From JALHVH01 sp964544265 (GTDB lineage: Bacteria > Acidobacteriota > Aminicenantia > Aminicenantales > Saccharicenantaceae), in the NCBI GenBank assembly GCA_964544265.1, contig CAZJBD010000088.1, forward strand, positions 1 through 10,031: 10,031 nucleotides of DNA, given 5' to 3'. Each line of letters starts with the position of its first letter. Positions within the stretch are counted from its first letter, which is position 1. The translations under genes and the position numbers were made by a program. This document shows, one piece after another, positions 5,494 through 10,031 of the stretch. A model generated the notes under the pieces. That model had not been told where the DNA came from. It did no database searches and was given only the letters and a program-made list of their open reading frames with translations.

Positions 5494-8037
5494 ATGTTCA
5501 ATCTGACTCAAGCCATCAAACGATGGAGAAGGAAGATTCAGGCAGGACAGGCCATGGAGGACGGCGACCTGGCTGAACTCGAAGGCCACTTGATGGATAA
5601 GATCGAAGACCTCATCGTCCGGGGGATGAATGAAGAAGAAGCCTTCCGCGCGGCTGAGGCGGAGTTCGGGCGTTCCAAGGACCTGGATGCCGACTTTTTC
5701 CGGGCCCGGTCCCGCCGGGAAGGAGCCCGGCCGTCCTGGCAGCGCTGGCGTTTCGTTCCGCCGCTTATCGCGAGCTACATCAAGATCGCCCTGAGAAAAA
5801 TCGAGCGTCAAAAGGTCTATGCCCTCATTAATATCGCCGGCCTTTCCGTAGGATTGGCCTGTTGCGCCGTAATCATCCTCTACGTGACCAACGAATTAAC
5901 CTATGACAAGTTTCATCCCGACGCCCGGCGCGTGTACCGGATCGCGACCCACAGGATCAATCAAGTCGGGGAAGACCAGTATTCGACGAGTCCCGGCCCG
6001 CTGGGCCCGGAGCTTCTGAGAAGCTATCCTCAAATCGGAAGGGCCGTGAGGATCGTCGCCCCTTACGAAAATGCAAGTCATGTCCTGGTCGTTTCCGGCG
6101 AGAAACGTTTTTTTGAAAACCGCGTCTGGTTCGTTGACCGGGACGTTTATCAGGTCTTCCGCATGCCGTTCCTTCAAGGCCATCCTCAAACCGCCCTGGA
6201 AAAACCGAAGGCGGTCGTCATCACCGAGGGGACGGCCCGGAAGTATTTCGGGAAGGAATCGCCCCTGGGACAAACGCTTCAAATCGAGATCGACTATGAT
6301 ACGGGGAGCACGGAACTCCAGGATTATGAAGTCACGGGCGTCGTGAAGGATTCTCCCGCCAACACCCATTTCAAATACGACCTCCTCCTCTCCATGCCCA
6401 CCCTCCTCCAAAACATCCCTTCATTCGAAGAGGACTGGCTCGAATTTCACCAAAAATACACGTACGTGAAATTGTCGCCCACGGCCGAGGCCGCGGATTT
6501 CGAGAAACAAATTCAGCGGGTCGCCGCCATCGTCTATCAGAAATATGAGGACCGGTTCAACCGGAAAATGGATCTGTTTGAGTTCTTCCTCCAACCCCTC
6601 GCCCAGATCCATATGGATTCCCGGCTTTGGGGAGAAATGGAACCTTCCGGCAATTGGTATTATGTCTATATCTACTCCGCCGTCGCCCTTCTGATTTTGC
6701 TCGTCGGCTGCATGAATTTCGTGAACCTGTCCATCGCCCTCTCCGCCACTCGAACCAGAGAGGTCGGACTGCGCAAAGTTGTGGGCGCGGACCGCGGGCA
6801 ACTGATCTGGCAATTCCTAGGAGAGTCGTTTCTGATCACTTTCCTGGCCTTCTGTCTTTCCTTCGGCCTGGCCTACAGCCTGCTTTTCCCCTTCAACCGG
6901 ATGGCGGGCACGGAACTGTCCCTGGCCGGGTTGACCCAGCCGGCCGTGCTTGCCGCCCTGGCCGGATTGCTTGTCGCCGTCGGCTTGGGGTCGGGGTTTT
7001 ATCCGGCTTTTATCCTGACGACCTTCAAGCCCGTGTCCATCCTCCAGGGAAAGCTGGCCCCCGCTTCCCGGGGAACCTTGATGCAGACGCTCCTTGTCGT
7101 CGGGCAATTCGCCATTTCTATCTATCTGGTCATCTGCACCCTGACCGTCAAGCAGCAGCTCAATTTCATGCGCGGGCGTGCCCTGGGATTTGACCTGGAG
7201 CAAAAGATCGTCCTCCGCGTCAAAAGCAATCTGTCCCATCTCCGGAGGGATTACGAAACCATTAAGAAAGACTTCCTTCGGAATCCCGCCATCACAGGGG
7301 CCACGGTCTCCTCTTCCGTCCCCGGCGATCCGGCCGACGCCGGATATTATTTGACGACCAGGCCCGGTGATTTTAAAGATGCCGCCCGGCTCAAGGTCAT
7401 CACCGTCGATTATGACTTTATCCCGGAGTTCAAAATCAAGATGGTGGCCGGAAGGGCATTCGAACGCGGCCTCGGGAATGATGAAAACGGAGCCTACCTG
7501 ATCAACCTGGCCGGAGTCAAGGAACTCGGCTTTTCCTCCCCCGANNNNNNNNNNNNNNNNNNNNNNNNNNNNNNNNNNNNNNNNNNNNNNNNNNNNNNNN
7601 NNNNNNNNNNNNNNNNNNNNNNNNNNNNNNNNNNNNNNNNNNNNGAAAAACAGATGGGAAGTCTCTTAGGGATCACGACAACGTTGGGGCTTATCGTTGC
7701 CTGCCTCGGCCTGTTCGGGATGGCCTCCTTCATCGCCCGCCGCAGGGAGAAGGAGATCGGAATCAGAAAAGTTCTCGGAGCATCAACTCACGATATCGTG
7801 GCCATTCTCGCGGGAAGGTTTGTCCGGCTCATTGGTCTCGCGGCCGTCATCGCTTCGCCCCTAGCGTTGTATTCGATGAACACCTGGCTCCGGGACTTCG
7901 CCTACCGAGTCCATATGGACGCGGCGATATTCCTGGCCGCCGCTTTCGGGGCCTTGGCGATCGCACTTCTTACGGTCGGCCTTCAGGGTTTTCGCGCGGC
8001 CGTCGCCAATCCTGCGGATTCTCTTCGGAACGAGTAG
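5494..8037 (+). CDS. Prefix-domain MacB/FtsX-type ABC permease 2 (interrupted by gap 2)
   Basis: 683 residues are readable before the gap and 130 after it; about 93 are missing by comparison with permease 3, giving roughly 905 in total. The start at 5494 follows AGGGA (5481-5485) by eight bases; an upstream ATG at 5434 lies inside padR. Residues about 1-75 form a charged, helical, cytoplasmic prefix (LAELEGHLMDKIEDLI, GMNEEEAFRAAEAEFG) of the permease-prefix type linked to PadR operons. Then come helix 1 (about 111-131), periplasmic domain (about 135-385), first FtsX module (about 391-515) with REVGLRKVVGA (422-432), a helix at about 532-552, the second periplasmic domain broken by the gap, and the last module (7645-8037) with KEIGIRKVLGAS. 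It ends SLRNE. Both halves are in the same nominal frame, but the gap size is arbitrary. No ATPase is adjacent. The substrate is unknown. Confidence 0.92.
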   Translation: MFNLTQAIKRWRRKIQAGQAMEDGDLAELEGHLMDKIEDLIVRGMNEEEAFRAAEAEFGRSKDLDADFFRARSRREGARPSWQRWRFVPPLIASYIKIALRKIERQKVYALINIAGLSVGLACCAVIILYVTNELTYDKFHPDARRVYRIATHRINQVGEDQYSTSPGPLGPELLRSYPQIGRAVRIVAPYENASHVLVVSGEKRFFENRVWFVDRDVYQVFRMPFLQGHPQTALEKPKAVVITEGTARKYFGKESPLGQTLQIEIDYDTGSTELQDYEVTGVVKDSPANTHFKYDLLLSMPTLLQNIPSFEEDWLEFHQKYTYVKLSPTAEAADFEKQIQRVAAIVYQKYEDRFNRKMDLFEFFLQPLAQIHMDSRLWGEMEPSGNWYYVYIYSAVALLILLVGCMNFVNLSIALSATRTREVGLRKVVGADRGQLIWQFLGESFLITFLAFCLSFGLAYSLLFPFNRMAGTELSLAGLTQPAVLAALAGLLVAVGLGSGFYPAFILTTFKPVSILQGKLAPASRGTLMQTLLVVGQFAISIYLVICTLTVKQQLNFMRGRALGFDLEQKIVLRVKSNLSHLRRDYETIKKDFLRNPAITGATVSSSVPGDPADAGYYLTTRPGDFKDAARLKVITVDYDFIPEFKIKMVAGRAFERGLGNDENGAYLINLAGVKELGFSSPXXXXXXXXXXXXXXXXXXXXXXXXXXXXXXXXXXEKQMGSLLGITTTLGLIVACLGLFGMASFIARRREKEIGIRKVLGASTHDIVAILAGRFVRLIGLAAVIASPLALYSMNTWLRDFAYRVHMDAAIFLAAAFGALAIALLTVGLQGFRAAVANPADSLRNE
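7545..7644. other. Assembly gap 2 (100 N)
   Basis: Exactly 100 N inside permease 2. Before it the protein ends with LGFSSP; after it, it resumes with EKQMGSLLG. In permease 3 the same two points are separated by about 93 codons (about 280 bases), so the drawn length is too short. Confidence 0.98.
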
Positions 8038-8074
8038 ACAACGAAAGCCTTGTCGCGAAACGAGCCGCTCCTGC
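8038..8074. other. Convergent intergenic spacer
   Basis: Only 37 bases separate the stops of permease 2 (TAG, 8035-8037) and permease 3 (TAA, 8077-8075). No hairpin followed by a T run is visible in either direction, so how the two transcripts end is unclear. Confidence 0.7.
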
Positions 8075-10020
8075 TTATTCCCAACGCAAGGTCGTAGCAG
8101 GATCGGCCCGGGCCGCCCTGCGGGTCAGGACGCTCACCGTGAGCATGGCCGTCGTCAGAGCGGTTCCGGCCGCAAAAAGAAAAAACCAGGCCTCCATATC
8201 GATCCGGTAGGCAAAACTCCGGAGCCACGTCTTCATCAGGAAAAAAGCGGCCGGCCAGGCGAAGATATTGGCGACCAATATCAGGACCAGGAATTCCCTG
8301 GAAAGAAGGACAAAGATATCGGCCGCGGACGCCCCCAGGACCTTGCGAACGCCGATCTCCCGGACCCTTTGTTCGGCCATGAAAGAGGCCAGCCCAAACA
8401 GCCCGAGGCAGGCGACAAAGATGGCCAGGGCCGCGAACGTCCTGAAGAGGGTCCCCAGCCTGCCTTCGTTCCGGTAGAGGTTGTTGAAGTCTTCGTCGAG
8501 GAAACGGTATTCGAAGGGGTAGCCGAGGTTGAACGATGCCCAGGTTTTTTCCAAGGAGCGCAGGACCTGCGAGACGTCCCCGGCCCGGATCTTGATATAG
8601 AGGAATCTGAACATATCGGGATTGATCTTGAAAGCGAGAGGCTCGATTTTGTGATGAAGAGCTTGGAAATGGGCGTCCTTCATCACCCCGATGATCTGCC
8701 CCTGTTTCGCCCCGAAGGCATTGAAGTGGAATCGTTTTCCGACCGCGGGCCGATTGAGTCCCATCCGCCGGAGGGCCTCTTCGTTGACGATATAGGCCTC
8801 CTCGCTGTCCGTCGGATGNNNNNNNNNNNNNNNNNNNNNNNNNNNNNNNNNNNNNNNNNNNNNNNNNNNNNNNNNNNNNNNNNNNNNNNNNNNNNNNNNN
8901 NNNNNNNNNNNNNNNNNNCCGTTGTGAGATGTTTTCCGGAGAGCTCATTGAATGGGGGGAGGACAAGCTCCACAAAGATCAGGGCGGCTGCCAGCGCGAG
9001 GACGGACATTAAGATCGATTCGCCGAAGAACTGGCGGACAAGCTGCGGCCGGCCGGCGCCGACGACCTTCCGCAGCCCGACCTCCCGGGCCCGGTTGGCG
9101 GAACGGGCCGTTGTCAGGTTCATGAAGTTGATAACGGCGATGGCCAGGATGAATAGGGCCAGGGTGCTGAAGATCCAGACATACTTAATATTGCCGGTGT
9201 TGGCATAATCGTGATTGAGGCCGGAGCGAAGGTGGATGTCGGTTAAGGGCTGCACCGCCAGGCGATCGGTGTCCTCCTCGACGTAGCGCTGCAGGTAACC
9301 TTCGAGCTTCCGGTTGAACTCCCGGGCCGTCATATCCGGCTTGAGCAGAACGAAGGTCGAAAAGGAGTTGAACATCCAGTTGTCTCTGCTTTCGTCCCCG
9401 AGATATTCCTTGATCAAAAGATCGAAGGGAGAAAGGAGGCTGAAATCCAAGCTGGAGTTCGGCGGGAAGTCCTCAAGAACACCTGTTACAACGACATCGA
9501 ACGTATGGTCGATGGTCAGTCGTTTGCCCATGGGATTTTCCCGGCCGAAATATTTTGCGGCCGCCTGCTTCGTGAGGACGACAGAGTGGAGGGAGGCGAA
9601 GGCCGTCCGGGGATCACCTTGGGCGAAAGGAAAGGAGAACATCTCGAAGAAGTCCGGGTCGACGTGCATATATCCGGTTTCGGCAAAGTTCCTATCCTCG
9701 AAGGTAACCAAGCGCCGTTGCCAGGTCCCAAACCGGGTAGCCTTGAGGACCTCGGGAAAGTCCTTCTTGAGGGATGCGGCCATGGGCGGGGAGGTCAGAG
9801 CGGATTTCGCGTCGATGGCCGTGGCCGCCTCATCCCGGTAAACCCGGTGGATCTCAGCGGCTCGGCTGTGGAAACGATCGTAGCTAAGTTCGTCTCTGAC
9901 CCAAAGAAGGATCAGGATCGAGCAAGCCATCCCGATCGCCAGCCCTGCGATGTTGATGAAGGAATAGCCCTTGTGTTTCCGAAAATTCCTCAGGGTTACG
10001 ATCAGATAATTCTTGAGCAT
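8075..10020 (-). CDS. MacB/FtsX-type ABC transporter permease 3 (orphan, interrupted by gap 3)
   Basis: The N-terminal part (10020-8919, 367 residues) and C-terminal part (8818-8075, 247 residues) are one gene split by a gap; comparison with permease 1 suggests about 180 missing residues and a total near 795. N-terminal MLKNYLIVTLRNFRKHKGYS is almost identical to permease 1. Helix 1 is at about 21-41, the periplasmic domain at about 45-275, and the first FtsX module starts near 280 with REVGLRKVVGA (312-322). After the gap come VNEEALRRMGLNRPAVGKRF, the end of the second periplasmic domain, and the last FtsX module with REIGVRKVLGAS and the C-terminal TTLRWE. The two parts are in different nominal frames across the 100 N, which is expected for an arbitrary gap. 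AGGA (10031-10028) is seven bases before the start. Its promoter is outside the window. It converges on permease 2. Confidence 0.9.
8819..8918. other. Assembly gap 3 (100 N)
   Basis: Exactly 100 N inside permease 3. The gene enters from the right after ELSGKHLTT and resumes on the left at HPTDSEEAYIVNEE in another nominal frame. Permease 1 has about 180 codons (about 540 bases) between the matching points, covering the end of the first FtsX module, a membrane helix and most of the second periplasmic domain. Confidence 0.98.
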
Positions 10021-10027
10021 GGCAAAA

Positions 10028-10031
10028 TCCT
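10028..10031 (-). promoter_or_regulatory. Ribosome-binding site of permease 3
   Basis: AGGA on the minus strand lies seven bases before the start at 10020. The whole stretch AGGATTTTGCC before the ATG matches AGGATTTCGCC before permease 1 at all but one position, which supports both start choices. Confidence 0.75.

Noticed and set aside
8069..8102. Seven-base inverted repeat TCCTGCT / AGCAGGA with a 20-base loop around the permease 3 stop
   Set aside because: The loop is long and no T run follows in either direction, so it does not qualify as an intrinsic terminator; most of it is coding.
8369..9208. Plus-strand frame running through the third N run
   Set aside because: It exists only because N codons are not stops, and it is antisense to permease 3.
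1..10031. CRISPR array, tRNA, rRNA, insertion sequence or transposase
   Set aside because: No regularly spaced repeats, cloverleaf-like sequence, rRNA-like stretch or transposase motif was seen on either strand.

Overview
This window looks like a metagenome-derived scaffold from a G+C-rich bacterium. Three runs of exactly 100 N mark scaffolding gaps. Protein style suggests the Acidobacteriota, perhaps Candidatus Aminicenantes: several long MacB/FtsX-type permeases without ATPases, one with a PadR regulator and a helical prefix domain, beside a sigma-54 two-component system. This placement rests on family resemblance only, because no rRNA or marker gene is present.

Layout. Bases 4-2725 (+) hold a translationally coupled operon of an NtrC-family response regulator/sigma-54 activator and a membrane histidine kinase with a PAS-like region. 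Gap 1 (2750-2849) follows. Bases 2850-4784 (-) are orphan permease 1, cut at its C-terminus by the gap. Bases 4785-5114 are a 330-base divergent regulatory region. Bases 5115-8037 (+) are a PadR-family repressor and prefix-domain permease 2, which contains gap 2 (7545-7644). Bases 8075-10020 (-) are permease 3, convergent with permease 2 and containing gap 3 (8819-8918). It starts 11 bases from the window end.

The most interesting part is the divergent region. Both outward transcription units have a good -24/-12 (sigma-54) promoter with the required GG-N10-GC spacing: TGGCATGGAAATTGCC on the minus strand (4836-4821) for permease 1, and TGGCACGTTTTATGCT on the plus strand (5060-5075) for padR-permease 2. 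A perfect 9-bp inverted repeat with a 3-bp spacer (5075-5095) is centred on the predicted start site of the plus-strand promoter, which suggests PadR autorepression of a sigma-54 promoter. Between the promoters lie dyads and a 12-bp direct repeat, at distances suited to enhancer sites for a sigma-54 activator. The window encodes such an activator.

Model (inference): the kinase has two membrane helices and almost no extracytoplasmic loop. It senses an envelope condition, possibly through a permease, and phosphorylates the regulator. The regulator then activates both divergent sigma-54 promoters and so raises permease levels, while PadR gates the plus-strand branch through a second signal. No ATPase is encoded here, so the permeases would need one in trans. 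No tRNA, rRNA, CRISPR array, insertion sequence or clear terminator was found.
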